Notes: generated by a model from the letters alone, not told the origin. A stretch of DNA of 64,000 nt from Saccharopolyspora sp. SCSIO 74807 (GCF_037023755.1 NZ_CP146100.1:4061501-4125500), one strand, 5' to 3'; shown: positions 17,233 to 26,738, numbered from the stretch's first letter. Program-made: numbers and translations.

Positions 17233-18870
17233 GTGCGCATTCTCGGGATCAACGCCGTGTTCCACGACCCGGCGGCGGCGCTGGTCGTGGACGGCGAGCC
17301 GGTCGTCGCTGCCGAGGAGGAGCGGTTCACCCGGCGAAAGCACGGCAAACCACCGGTTCCGTTCGCCGCTTGGGAGCAGCCGGAGCGCTCCGCGGCGTGG
17401 TGCATCGCCGAAGCGGGCCTTCGACCGTCCGATGTGGACATAGTGGGATTCTCCTACGATCCCGGGCTCGTGCAGCACGAACTCTCCGGCCTGGATCCGG
17501 AATGGGAACACCTGCGCACCGAATTCGCCGGTCGCGCTCCGTGGTTGCTGCGCTCGGCGCTGCCCGGGCTGGACCCGGACGGAGTGCGGTTCGTGCCGCA
17601 CCACGTCGCGCACGCCGCCTCCGCCGGGCTGGCCGCGCCGTTCGGCGACTGCGCGGTGCTGACCGCGGACGGGCGCGGGGAGAGCACTTGTGGGCTGCTG
17701 GGCCAATACCGCTCGGGCCGACTGGAAGTGTTGGCCGAGCAGTCCTTGCCGGGTTCACTCGGGTTGCTCTACGAGAGCCTGACGGCGCATCTGGGCTTCC
17801 GGCGCAGCAGCGACGAGTACGACGTCATGGCGCTGGCCGGGTATGCGAAGCCGACGTACCTGCCGGATCTCACCGACCTGGTACGCGTGGGTGACGACGC
17901 GCAGATCCGGATCGACCGGCTGGACTGGTCTCGGTGGGCACCACCGCGCGAACCGGACGGGGAACTGCTCGACGAGCACGCCCAGCTCGCCGCCAGCGTG
18001 CAGACGCGGCTGGAAGAGCTGCTGCTGGAACTCGCCGGTTGGCTGCACCGCGAGACCGGGCAGCCGGAGCTGGCCGTTGCCGGTGGGGTCGCGCTGAACT
18101 GCGTGGCCAACACCAGGCTGGCCGCCGAAGGACCGTTCGACGAGGTCTGGGTGCAGCCCGCGGCCGGGGACGCCGGGACCGCGCTGGGCGCTGCGATGCA
18201 CCTGGCCGCGCAAGCCGGCGAGCGGGTGCGGCCGATGCCCGCCGCCGACCTCGGCCGCGGTTTCGGCGAGGCGGAACTGGAATCGGCGCTGCAAGCCGCG
18301 AGGTTGCCCTACGAGCGCCCGGACGACGTGGCGACGACGGCGGCGGACTCGTTGGCGCGCAACGAGATCGTGGGCTGGTTCCAGGGCCGGGCGGAGTTCG
18401 GCCCGCGCGCGCTCGGCCACCGCTCGCTGCTGGCCCATCCCGGCCACGCCGAGAACGCCGAACGGCTCAACGAGGTGAAAGGGAGTGAGCGGTTCCGCCC
18501 GGTGGCTCCGGTCGTGCTGGCCGAGCGAGCCGCGGAGATCTTCGACCGCGGCCCGGTGCCGAGCCCGTTCATGCTGTTCGTGCACGACGTGCGCAGCGAC
18601 TGGCGGCAACGGATCCCGGCGGTGGTGCACGTCGACGGCACCGCCCGCATCCAGACCGTGGACCGGGCCGACGAGCCGTTGCTCGCCCGGTTGCTGGGGG
18701 AATTCGCGGAACGGACCGGGTTGCCCACAGTGATCAACACGAGCTTCAACACCGCAGGGCGGCCGATGGTGGACTCGCCCGCGGACGCCTTGGAGTGCTT
18801 CGGTTCCTCGCCGATCGATCTGCTCGTTCTCGGGCCGTTCGTGGTGCGTCGCGCAGCGATCGCCTGGTGA
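17233..18870 (+). CDS. O-carbamoyltransferase (NodU/CmcH/TobZ family)
   Basis: 545 residues. GTG 17233 (VRILGINAVFHDPAAALV) matches the canonical family N-terminus and has GGAGG five bases upstream, so ATG 17218 is not used. The Kae1-like N-domain carries the metal-binding FVPHHVAHAASA cluster and LTADGRGE; the C-domain has GPRALGHRSLLAHP, KGSERFRPVAPVV and LPTVINTSFNTAGRPMVD. It transfers a carbamoyl group from carbamoyl phosphate via carbamoyl-AMP to a hydroxyl of a sugar or natural product. All family motifs are present. Divergent from the pyruvyltransferase; no polyketide or peptide synthetase is nearby. Confidence 0.92.
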   Translation: MRILGINAVFHDPAAALVVDGEPVVAAEEERFTRRKHGKPPVPFAAWEQPERSAAWCIAEAGLRPSDVDIVGFSYDPGLVQHELSGLDPEWEHLRTEFAGRAPWLLRSALPGLDPDGVRFVPHHVAHAASAGLAAPFGDCAVLTADGRGESTCGLLGQYRSGRLEVLAEQSLPGSLGLLYESLTAHLGFRRSSDEYDVMALAGYAKPTYLPDLTDLVRVGDDAQIRIDRLDWSRWAPPREPDGELLDEHAQLAASVQTRLEELLLELAGWLHRETGQPELAVAGGVALNCVANTRLAAEGPFDEVWVQPAAGDAGTALGAAMHLAAQAGERVRPMPAADLGRGFGEAELESALQAARLPYERPDDVATTAADSLARNEIVGWFQGRAEFGPRALGHRSLLAHPGHAENAERLNEVKGSERFRPVAPVVLAERAAEIFDRGPVPSPFMLFVHDVRSDWRQRIPAVVHVDGTARIQTVDRADEPLLARLLGEFAERTGLPTVINTSFNTAGRPMVDSPADALECFGSSPIDLLVLGPFVVRRAAIAW

Positions 18871-19149
18871 GCACGTTGGATCGCGCCGTCGTCATCCCGA
18901 CGACAGCCGGGAGAACTGCACGACGAGCCTCGCGGACGCGTGGTGGATCACAGCGGAAATGGCTTATCGGCCTGCGGCATTGATCGACGCTCGACGAGAG
19001 ATTTCCCCGCGCCTATCGCGAAGACGCCGACTTGGCGCTGCGAGTAGCCGAACACGCCCGCGCAAAACCCTTGCCACGACGGAAGGTTTGCCGCCCGAAG
19101 CGACGTGGAACACCGGTGCGGCAGAGCACGCACCCAGCAGGAGGCGACC

Positions 19150-19431
19150 ATGGCCGAGGACGTGAAGGTCCTGCAGCTCGGTGAGCACGAGTTCGCCGCG
19201 GAAGTACACGAGGGCGAGCAGACCACCGAACACCGGGTGAGCTACCCGCAGGGCGTGCTCGACGCGCTGGACATGCCCGAACCCGACGAGCAGCGCTTCG
19301 TCGTCGAATCGGTGAAGTACCTGTTGCAGCGTACGCCGTCCACCGCCCTGCCGCACGACATCGACCTCGAAGGTGTGCAGAACGAGGACCTGGATTTCCT
19401 CCCGGAACTGCGCACCCGCATGGCGAGCTGA
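19150..19431 (+). CDS. conserved-looking hypothetical protein, 93 aa
   Basis: Acidic soluble protein, MAEDVKVLQLGEHEFAAEVH at the start, with a central QRFVVESVKYLLQRTPSTAL helix and an acidic DIDLEGVQNEDLDFLPELR end. ATG 19150 has AGGAGG seven bases upstream. Stand-alone. The mix of a short beta region followed by helices resembles small actinobacterial proteins of unknown function; no role can be assigned. Confidence 0.75.
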   Translation: MAEDVKVLQLGEHEFAAEVHEGEQTTEHRVSYPQGVLDALDMPEPDEQRFVVESVKYLLQRTPSTALPHDIDLEGVQNEDLDFLPELRTRMAS

Positions 19432-19518
19432 GGATCGTCCCGCTGGGATCTTCGAGCGCGCCCGTTCGCAGGGCACGGGCCGCTCGCCTGCATCGACGGG
19501 CGAGCAGCCCGGAAACGC

Positions 19519-19764
19519 TTAGCTGAGCAATCCTCCCGCATACGCGGCGAAGAACAGCGCGACCAGTACGACCACCACGGCGATTCCCGCCAGCCACAGC
19601 CATTTCGCCGGACGCGGCTCGGCGCGCTGCGGATGCGAGACGGCGTCGGTGGCCCCGGCCTCGCCCGGCGGTGTGTCGCCGGGCGGGACCGACCCACCGG
19701 ATTCCAGCCCCGGAGTTCGCTCGGGATCCGGCCCGGGGGTCTGCGATGAGCGGTCCGCTGCCAT
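19519..19764 (-). CDS. small single-pass membrane protein, 81 aa
   Basis: Pro/Gly/Glu-rich N-terminal half, followed by one strong membrane helix WLWLAGIAVVVVLVALFFAA and a short tail AYAGGLLS. Resembles the DUF6480-type tail-anchored small proteins of actinomycetes. ATG 19764 has only a weak GGA nearby. Convergent with the 93-aa gene. Function unknown. Confidence 0.7.
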   Translation of the reverse strand: MAADRSSQTPGPDPERTPGLESGGSVPPGDTPPGEAGATDAVSHPQRAEPRPAKWLWLAGIAVVVVLVALFFAAYAGGLLS

Positions 19765-19828
19765 GTCCGTTGGTTAACCCTTCCAGCCGGCTGCGCAAAC
19801 TTGTCCGCCGACCGTCCGCGGCGGGCCG

Positions 19829-21262
19829 TCAAGCCTCACCGCGCTGCTCCTGCTGCCGCTCGGCGGCTTCCTGCTCCGAGGCGGCGGTGGGCGGAGAACC
19901 GGGCAGCTTGCGCCCCGCCGACTCGCGGGTGAAGTACACCGTCACCAGCCCGACCACGCCGGCCGCGATGAGCAGCACCGCAGGCATGATCCGCACCCCG
20001 GTCCCGGCCAGCAGCGCCTCCGCGAGCAGCGGAGTGGTGCCGCCGAACAGGGCGACCGCGATGTTGAAGCTCACCGAGACGCCGCCGTAGCGGACGTCGG
20101 TCGGGAACAGCGCGGGCAGCGCCGCCGGCATCGTGCTGCTGAAGCAGATCAACGTCAGCCCCAGGACCAGCAACCCGCCGAGCACGGCGGGCACGCTGCC
20201 CAGACCGAGCAGCAGGTACGCCGGTACCGACAGCACGATCAGCGCCACCGAGCCCGCACCGGCGATCGGCAGCCTGCCGATCTTGTCGGAGTACCTGCCC
20301 AGCACCACGATCAGCGTCATCACCAGCAACATCGCCACCAGCACCAGGGTGAGCGCCTTGGTGTGGCCGAACCCGAGCTCGGCGGTGAGGTAGGTCGGCA
20401 TGTAGGCGGTCAGCGTGTAGTTGGTGACGTTGAACGCGATGACCAGCCCGATGCACTTGAGCATCGGGCGCCAGCAGCGGGTGAACAACGTGCCCAGGCT
20501 GCGCAGCGTCGCCGCCTGCTGCGGCTGCTCGCCCTCGGAGCTCTTCTGGTAGGCGGGGGTGTCCTCCAGCTTCAGCCGCAGGTACAGCCCGACCAGTCCC
20601 AGCGGGCCTGCCACCAGGAACGGGATCCGCCAGCCCCAGGAGCTCAAGGCCCCGTCCGGCAGCGCGACACTGAGCACCGTGACGCTGCCGGCGCCCATCG
20701 AATAGCCGACCAGGGTGCCGAACTCCAGCCAGCTCGACATGAAACCGCGCCTGCGGTCCGGGGAGAACTCCGCGACGTAGGTCGTCGCCCCGCCGTACTC
20801 CCCGCCGGTGGAGAAGCCCTGCACCAGCCGCGCCAGCAGCAGGAGGATCGGCGCCCAGATCCCGATCTGGGCGTAGCCGGGCAGCAGCCCGATCGCCACC
20901 GTGCCCGCCGCCATCGTGATCATCGTGGTGGCCAGCACCTTCTGCCTGCCGATGCGATCGCCCAGCGGTCCGAAGAAGAACCCGCCCAGCGGCCGCACCA
21001 GGAATGCCACCGCGAACGTCGCGAACGTCGAAAGCAGTTGCGCGGTCGGGCTGTTCGAGGGGAAGAAGACCTGGCCGATGGTCACCGCCAGGTAGCTGTA
21101 GACGCCGAAGTCGAACCATTCCATGGTGTTGCCGATGGCGGCCGCGGCAACGGCCCGACGGGACTTCCGCTCGTCGATGACGATCGGGTCCTGGCTTCGT
21201 TTCCTGCTGGGACGCCGGAATCGGGGGATCGGCCGTCGTCCGGATCCCGTTCGCTGCGCCAC
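19829..21262 (-). CDS. MFS transporter, metabolite:H+ symporter (ProP-like) family
   Basis: 477 residues from GTG 21262 with AGGAG eight bases upstream; a start at 21325 would add 21 unrelated residues. Twelve membrane segments are expected. Family marks: IGNTMEWFDFGVYSYLA near residue 45, FLVRPLGGFFFGPLGDRIGR (the DRxGR loop), RLVQGFSTGGEYGGA and the PAYLLLGLG region. This family imports organic acids, proline/betaine or related solutes by proton symport. No catabolic genes adjoin it, so the substrate is open. Confidence 0.9.
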   Translation of the reverse strand: MAQRTGSGRRPIPRFRRPSRKRSQDPIVIDERKSRRAVAAAAIGNTMEWFDFGVYSYLAVTIGQVFFPSNSPTAQLLSTFATFAVAFLVRPLGGFFFGPLGDRIGRQKVLATTMITMAAGTVAIGLLPGYAQIGIWAPILLLLARLVQGFSTGGEYGGATTYVAEFSPDRRRGFMSSWLEFGTLVGYSMGAGSVTVLSVALPDGALSSWGWRIPFLVAGPLGLVGLYLRLKLEDTPAYQKSSEGEQPQQAATLRSLGTLFTRCWRPMLKCIGLVIAFNVTNYTLTAYMPTYLTAELGFGHTKALTLVLVAMLLVMTLIVVLGRYSDKIGRLPIAGAGSVALIVLSVPAYLLLGLGSVPAVLGGLLVLGLTLICFSSTMPAALPALFPTDVRYGGVSVSFNIAVALFGGTTPLLAEALLAGTGVRIMPAVLLIAAGVVGLVTVYFTRESAGRKLPGSPPTAASEQEAAERQQEQRGEA

Positions 21263-21493
21263 GCCCTGATCTCCTTCCGCCGGTCGCTTGGGGCCTTCCC
21301 GGGCGCGGCGGCGGTAAAACCACACCCGCGGGCTTCACTCGTGCGGCTCTTCGACGGCGGGACCGTGCGGCGCCGCGCCGTCGACGTCGCGGCGCGAACC
21401 GCGGCGGGGCCGGGACTTTCGGCCGTGGTGTCCTCGCGCGCGGCTGGCAGGATCGCTGCCGCACAGCACGCAAGGGGGAAAGGATCTTCGCCG

Positions 21494-21682
21494 ATGCAAC
21501 CGCAACCCACACCGCAGTCCGCCGACGCGCACGAGCCGACGCCGCAGGAGCGCGCGCACGCGGTGCGCGCGGTCGGCCACCACGCGCGCGACGCCGATGA
21601 GCTGCGGGAACTGCTGGACATGCTGGGGTTGGACCCGCAGGAGGGGCGCGGTAGACCTGCGGACCCGGCTTCCGCGGCGTGA
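21494..21682 (+). CDS. small hypothetical protein, 62 aa
   Basis: MQPQPTPQSADAHEPTPQER then AHAVRAVGHHARDADELRE and LLDMLGLDP: a disordered N-terminus and an amphipathic C-terminal helix, a pattern seen in many small actinomycete proteins with an ARDADELRELLDMLGL-like ending. ATG 21494 has AAAGGA about eight bases upstream. Divergent from the MFS transporter. Function unknown. Confidence 0.65.
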   Translation: MQPQPTPQSADAHEPTPQERAHAVRAVGHHARDADELRELLDMLGLDPQEGRGRPADPASAA

Positions 21683-21860
21683 GCCCGCCGGGTCCGCCCG
21701 CAGGCCCGGAGTGGCATCACGCTCCGTATTGATGAGCATGAATATAAGGGAATTCATTGACTGCGGGGATGTCCCGCCGCCAAGGTGACTGTGTCGCCGG
21801 TCACCGCGGATCGCGCGCTCCGGCCGACGCCGTTGCCCGGTGGTGGGACAGGAGGCCCGG

Positions 21861-23324
21861 ATGAGCAGCAGCGCCGCGCTCGGCGGTACCGCGCTGAAGA
21901 GCTACTCGCAGGTGTTCGTCGGTGGCCGGTGGGTCGAACCCGGCGGCACCGGCCGGTTGGAAGTCGTCTCGCCCAGCACCGAGGAAGTGCTGGCCACGGT
22001 TCCGGAAATCACCGAGTCCGATGTGGACGCTGCGGTGTCCGCGGCACGCGCGGCGTTCGATCACGGGCCGTGGCCGCGGATGACGCCCGCCGAGCGCGGC
22101 GAGGCGCTGGCGCGGGTGGGGCGCGAGGTCGCCGCCCGCTACGACGACATGGTCGCCGCCTTCACCGCCGAGATCGGCGCGCCGCTCGCGGTGAGCCGCG
22201 CTTTCCACCACAACGCGCTGCAGATGTGGGACGACGTGTCCACATTGCACACCCGTTTCGGCTTCGAGGAGGATCGGGACTGGAACGGCGGGCGGGGCAA
22301 GCTGGTGCACGAACCGGTCGGCGTGGTCGCCAGCGTCATCCCGTGGAACGGTCCCGTCGCAACCGCCTCGCTCAAGATCGGCCCGGCGCTCGCGGCCGGC
22401 TGCACGGTGGTGCTGAAACCCGCCCCGGAAGGCCCGCTGAGCACGCTGTTGCTCGCCGAGGCGCTGGAAGCGGCCGGGCTTCCGGAAGGTGTGATCAGCG
22501 TGCTCCCCGCCGGGCGCGAAGCCGGTGAGCACCTGGTGACTCACCCGGGCGTGGGCAAGGTCGCCTTCACCGGCAGCACCGCGGCCGGACGTCGCATCAT
22601 GAGCCTGTGCGGCGAGCGGGTCACCCGCGTTTCGCTGGAACTGGGCGGGAAATCCGCGGGCATCGTCGCCGACGACATCCCGGTGCAACAGGTGCTGCCC
22701 TCGCTGCTGCCCGCCGGGGTCGGGCACTCGGGGCAGGTCTGCGCGGCGCTGACCCGGATCCTCGTTCCTCGTGCGCGCCAACAGGAATTGCTGGACGCGA
22801 TGGTTCCCGCGCTGGAAGGCATGACGATCGGCGACCCGACGGACGACGGAACCGCGCTCGGTCCGTTGGCGGCCGAACGGCAGCGGGATCGGGTGGAGGA
22901 CTACATCCGCATCGGCCGCGCGGAAGGAGCGCGGCTGGTCACCGGAGGTGGCCGTCCGCCCGGTCTGGACAAGGGCTTCTACGTGCAGCCGACCGTGTTC
23001 GCAGACGTGCGCAACGACATGCGCATCGCGCGCGAGGAGATCTTCGGGCCGGTTCTGTGCGTGCTGCCGTTCGACGACATCGACGAAGCGGTCGACATCG
23101 CCAACGACTCCGACTACGGGCTCTCCGGCGCGGTTTACGCGGCCGACGGCGAGCTCGCCGAAAGCGTGGCACGGCGGGTGCGCACCGGGCAGATCTCCAT
23201 CAACGGCTGGGAAATGTGCGTCGTGCAGCCCTTCGGCGGGTTCAAGCAGTCCGGAATAGGCCGCGAAGGCAACGTTGAGGGCTTGCGCGCCTACCTGGAA
23301 CCGAAGCTCATCCAATACGCCTGA
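21861..23324 (+). CDS. NAD(P)-dependent aldehyde dehydrogenase
   Basis: 487 residues, full length for the family. Seen: VIPWNGPVATASLKIGPALA, KPAPEGPLS (cofactor Lys), FTGSTAAGRR, the general base Glu260 in SLELGGKS and catalytic Cys294 in HSGQVCAALTR, then EEIFGPVLCVLPFDD and PFGGFKQSGIGRE. ATG 21861 follows AGGAGGCCCGG. First of four same-strand genes (to 26738) with an EthD-like protein, a Baeyer-Villiger monooxygenase and an esterase; it probably oxidises the aldehyde formed after ester cleavage and alcohol oxidation. Confidence 0.92.
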   Translation: MSSSAALGGTALKSYSQVFVGGRWVEPGGTGRLEVVSPSTEEVLATVPEITESDVDAAVSAARAAFDHGPWPRMTPAERGEALARVGREVAARYDDMVAAFTAEIGAPLAVSRAFHHNALQMWDDVSTLHTRFGFEEDRDWNGGRGKLVHEPVGVVASVIPWNGPVATASLKIGPALAAGCTVVLKPAPEGPLSTLLLAEALEAAGLPEGVISVLPAGREAGEHLVTHPGVGKVAFTGSTAAGRRIMSLCGERVTRVSLELGGKSAGIVADDIPVQQVLPSLLPAGVGHSGQVCAALTRILVPRARQQELLDAMVPALEGMTIGDPTDDGTALGPLAAERQRDRVEDYIRIGRAEGARLVTGGGRPPGLDKGFYVQPTVFADVRNDMRIAREEIFGPVLCVLPFDDIDEAVDIANDSDYGLSGAVYAADGELAESVARRVRTGQISINGWEMCVVQPFGGFKQSGIGREGNVEGLRAYLEPKLIQYA

Positions 23325-23405
23325 TCCGCCGCAGCACGCCCGATCCGCGCACGAGAAGCGGAATCCGACGACGCGCGCTCGCGCGATTCCACAGGGGAGC
23401 GAACT

Positions 23406-24083
23406 GTGATCAAAACGATGGCACTGCTGACCAAGCGGCCGGACCTGTCGCTGGCCGAGTTCGACGCGCACTGGCACCGCCCGCACGGCGACCCGCTCAC
23501 CCTGGCGATCTCGATCGTCCGGCACGCGGTGCAGAACTCCCGGCTGGCAGCGGCCGACGACCTCATCGACGCGCCGTACCACGGGATTCCCGAGGTGTGG
23601 CTGGACGATCCGGGATCCGCGCTGGCGTTGCAGGACGATCCGGCCTACGCCGAGGCGGATGCGGACCAGGTGCACTTCATGGACATCCCGAAGCTGCGCT
23701 TCCTGATCACCGCCGAGTCCGCGGTGGACGGTTCGGACGGTCCCGGCGAGGCCACCGGTGTGAAGCTGGTCCGGCTGCTGCGCGCGGACGAAGGGCTGTC
23801 GGGCGACGATTTCGACCGGCGATTCGCCGACTCCGCGGACCGCGACCGCGGGCGTGCGGTCGGGGCGCTGCGGCACGTCCGTTCCCGGAGCATTCCGGAA
23901 TCCTATGTGGATGGTGCGCAACCGGAGTTCGACGCGGCGCGCGAGTTGTGGTTCCCGGATCTGGAAGCGCTGCGCGCGGCACCGGAAAAGGACGCGGACG
24001 GCTGGCGGGAGCTGATCACGCCGAGTTGTGCGGACTCGGCCAGGTCAGTGACATTCATCGCTGCCGAACGACGGCTGCGTTAG
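23406..24083 (+). CDS. EthD-domain protein (two tandem dimeric alpha-beta barrel units)
   Basis: 225 residues. The first half, MIKTMALLTKRPDLSLAEFD and HWHRPHGDPL, is a classic EthD unit; the second half restarts at VKLVRLLRADEGLSGDDFDRR with the same secondary-structure order but loses the His pair. GTG 23406 has GGGGAG seven bases upstream. EthD-like proteins accompany oxygenase pathways as enzymes or carriers. Between aldehyde dehydrogenase and monooxygenase genes, so likely part of the same pathway. Confidence 0.8.
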   Translation: MIKTMALLTKRPDLSLAEFDAHWHRPHGDPLTLAISIVRHAVQNSRLAAADDLIDAPYHGIPEVWLDDPGSALALQDDPAYAEADADQVHFMDIPKLRFLITAESAVDGSDGPGEATGVKLVRLLRADEGLSGDDFDRRFADSADRDRGRAVGALRHVRSRSIPESYVDGAQPEFDAARELWFPDLEALRAAPEKDADGWRELITPSCADSARSVTFIAAERRLR

Positions 24084-24148
24084 ATTTTTAGTTGCAGCTC
24101 CCAACGAATCCGGCTCCTTCGGTCAACAGCGTGGACGGGTGACATGCG

Positions 24149-25762
24149 ATGACGAACTCCCCTTCGACCGCTCCGGAACTCCTCGACGCCGTCGTGGTGG
24201 GCGCCGGATTCTCCGGGCTGTACATGCTCCACAAGCTGCGCGCGCAGGGGCTGTCGGTACGGGTCCTGGAAGCCGGCTCCGACGTGGGCGGGACGTGGTA
24301 CTGGAACCGCTATCCCGGCGCCCGCTGCGACGTGGAGAGCGTGGACTACTCCTACTCGTGGGACGAACAGCTGCAGCAGGAATGGGAGTGGACCGAGCGT
24401 TACCCGGCGCAACCGGAGATCCAGCGCTACCTCGCGCACGTCGCCGACCGGTTCGACCTGCGCCGCGACATCTCCTTCGACACGCGCGTGACCGCGGCGC
24501 ACTACGACGAGGACACCGCGCGGTGGACGGTGCACCGCGAAGGTCGAGACCCGTTGGTCAGCCGGTTCTGCATCATGGCCACCGGTTGTCTTTCGGTGCC
24601 GCAAACCCCGCGCCTGCCCGGTTTGGCGGAGTTCCGCGGTCCGGTGCACCACACCGGGACGTGGCCGGAGTCCGGTGTGGACTTCTCCGGTCAGCGGGTC
24701 GGTGTCGTCGGTACCGGTTCCTCCGGGATCCAAGCCATCCCGGTGCTCGCCGAGCAGGCTCGGCATCTGACGGTTTTCCAGCGCACACCCAATTTCTCCG
24801 TCCCGGCGATGAACGGGCCGCTGGATCCCGAGACGCTGCGCCAGGTCAAGGAGACGTACCCGGAACGCCGCCGCAAGGCTCGCGCCAGTCCGTCCGGTGT
24901 GGACCGCGGGGACACCGAGCAGAACGCGGTCGACGTGGACGAGCACGAGCGCAGGCAGGAGTTCGAGAACCGCTGGGGAAAGGGCGGATTCAGCCTGCTC
25001 GGTGCCTATGCCGACCTGATGCTGGACCAGCGCGCCAACGACGCGGTCGCCGGGTTCGTCCGCGACAAGATCCGCGAGGTGGTCGACGACCCGGACACCG
25101 CAGAACGCCTGCTACCGCGTGATCATCCGCTGGGCGCGAAACGGATCTGCGTGGACACCGGCTACTTCGAGACCTACAACAGGGAGGACGTGAGCCTGGT
25201 CGACCTGCTCGAAAGTCCACTGGAGACGGTGACCGCCGATGGCGTGCGCGCGGGCGGCACCGAACACGAGCTGGACGCGCTGGTGCTGGCCACCGGGTTC
25301 GACGCGATGACCGGTGCGCTCAACCGGATCGACGTGCGCGGCAGGCGAGGACAGCAACTCGCGCGGCGCTGGGACGCGGGCCCGCGCACCTACCTCGGGC
25401 TCGGGGTCGCGGGATTCCCGAACATGTTCATCCTGGCCGGGCCGGGCAGCCCGTCGGTGCTGACGAACATGGTCACCTCCATCGAGCAGCACGTGGAGTG
25501 GACCGCCCGCTGCATCGAGTACTTGGACACCAACGGCTACCGCAGCATCGAGGCCGAGGCGGAAGCCGAGCGCGAGTGGGTCGCGCACGTCAACGAGATG
25601 GCCGCGGAGACCTTGTTCCCGCGGGCGAACTCCTGGTACCTGGGTGCGAACGTTCCCGGCAAACAACGGGTTTTCATGCCCTACGTCGGTGGTCTGACGC
25701 TGTACGAGCAGAAGTGCGAGGAAGTCGCGGCCGCGGGCTACAGCGGCTTCGTCGTCAAATAG
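24149..25762 (+). CDS. Baeyer-Villiger monooxygenase (flavin-containing, CHMO-like)
   Basis: 537 residues, the length of cyclohexanone monooxygenase. FAD site VVVGAGFSGLYML (15-27) followed by GGTWYWNRYPGARCD; the Baeyer-Villiger fingerprint FRGPVHHTGTWP at 162-173; the NADPH Rossmann VGVVGTGSSG near 184-193; and LVLATGFDAMTG. It inserts one oxygen atom next to a ketone carbonyl, giving an ester or lactone, using NADPH and O2. Upstream of an esterase that could hydrolyse the product. The ATG at 24149 has only a weak purine tract upstream. Substrate (cyclic ketone, steroid or aryl ketone) not determinable. Confidence 0.93.
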   Translation: MTNSPSTAPELLDAVVVGAGFSGLYMLHKLRAQGLSVRVLEAGSDVGGTWYWNRYPGARCDVESVDYSYSWDEQLQQEWEWTERYPAQPEIQRYLAHVADRFDLRRDISFDTRVTAAHYDEDTARWTVHREGRDPLVSRFCIMATGCLSVPQTPRLPGLAEFRGPVHHTGTWPESGVDFSGQRVGVVGTGSSGIQAIPVLAEQARHLTVFQRTPNFSVPAMNGPLDPETLRQVKETYPERRRKARASPSGVDRGDTEQNAVDVDEHERRQEFENRWGKGGFSLLGAYADLMLDQRANDAVAGFVRDKIREVVDDPDTAERLLPRDHPLGAKRICVDTGYFETYNREDVSLVDLLESPLETVTADGVRAGGTEHELDALVLATGFDAMTGALNRIDVRGRRGQQLARRWDAGPRTYLGLGVAGFPNMFILAGPGSPSVLTNMVTSIEQHVEWTARCIEYLDTNGYRSIEAEAEAEREWVAHVNEMAAETLFPRANSWYLGANVPGKQRVFMPYVGGLTLYEQKCEEVAAAGYSGFVVK

Positions 25763-25802
25763 CCACCAACGCACATCCGAACGGACAAGGGGAAGCGACA
25801 AC

Positions 25803-26738
25803 ATGGCGCTGGACAAGGCGACGGCGGATTTCCTGGCCCAAATGGCCGAAACCGGTGCTGCACCGATGCACACCCTTCAGCCGCAGGAGGCGCGGGAGAT
25901 GTCCGCGGCGATGACGGACCTCAGCGGTCCCGGACCGCAACTGCACGAGGTTCGCGACACCGCGGTCTTCGCCGCGGACGGCGCGAAGATCGCGGTGCGC
26001 GTCCTGCGACCGGCCGAACGCAGTCGCGGTGTGCTGGTGTACCTGCACGGAGGCGGTTGGGTCATCGGGTCGATCGACCAGTTCGACACCCTCGGTCGCG
26101 TGCTGGCGCAGCGGACCGGGTGCACGGTCGTGCTGGTGGAATACCGGCTGGCGCCGGAGCACCGGTACCCGGTTGCGGTCGAGGATGCTTGGGCGGCGCT
26201 GCGCTGGAGCGCGCAGCACGTGGCGGAATTGACCGGTGGCGCGGGCGGTCCGCTCGTCGTGGCCGGAGACAGCGCGGGCGGCAACCTGGCGGCGGTGCTG
26301 GCCAACCGGGCGAAAACCGCCGGAGACCCCCAGATCGCCGCACAGGTCTTGGTTTACCCGGTCACCGATGCGGATCTGGACAACGCTTCCTACACCGATC
26401 CGGACAACCAGCTCATGCTCACCCGGGACACGATGGTCTGGTTCTGGGACCACTACGTGCCGGACATCGCGGCGCGCGCCGAGCCGGACGCTTCGCCGCT
26501 GCGGTGCGCGGATCTGGCGGGATCGCCTCCAGCGATCGTGCTCACCGCCGAGCACGACGTGCTGCGCGACGAAGGTGAGGCGTACGCGGAAAAGCTCCGC
26601 GCGGCGGGCGTTGCGGTGCAGTTGCGCCGGTTCTCCGGGCAGATGCACGGCTTCTTCCAGTTCGTCGGCTTCCTGCCCGGGGGCGCGACGGCCATCGACT
26701 ACGTGACCGAGCAGCTCGAACCGCACTTGAACAAGTAG
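25803..26738 (+). CDS. alpha/beta-hydrolase fold-3 esterase (hormone-sensitive lipase family)
   Basis: 311 residues. HSL-family marks: oxyanion-hole HGGGW (82-86), nucleophile GDSAGG with Ser157, Asp252 in EHDVLRDEG and His282 in MHGFF; all catalytic residues are present. ATG 25803 follows AGGGGAAGCGACAAC. Last gene of the cassette, 40 bases after the monooxygenase, so it most likely opens the ester or lactone made by that enzyme. No signal peptide: cytoplasmic. Confidence 0.93.
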   Translation: MALDKATADFLAQMAETGAAPMHTLQPQEAREMSAAMTDLSGPGPQLHEVRDTAVFAADGAKIAVRVLRPAERSRGVLVYLHGGGWVIGSIDQFDTLGRVLAQRTGCTVVLVEYRLAPEHRYPVAVEDAWAALRWSAQHVAELTGGAGGPLVVAGDSAGGNLAAVLANRAKTAGDPQIAAQVLVYPVTDADLDNASYTDPDNQLMLTRDTMVWFWDHYVPDIAARAEPDASPLRCADLAGSPPAIVLTAEHDVLRDEGEAYAEKLRAAGVAVQLRRFSGQMHGFFQFVGFLPGGATAIDYVTEQLEPHLNK

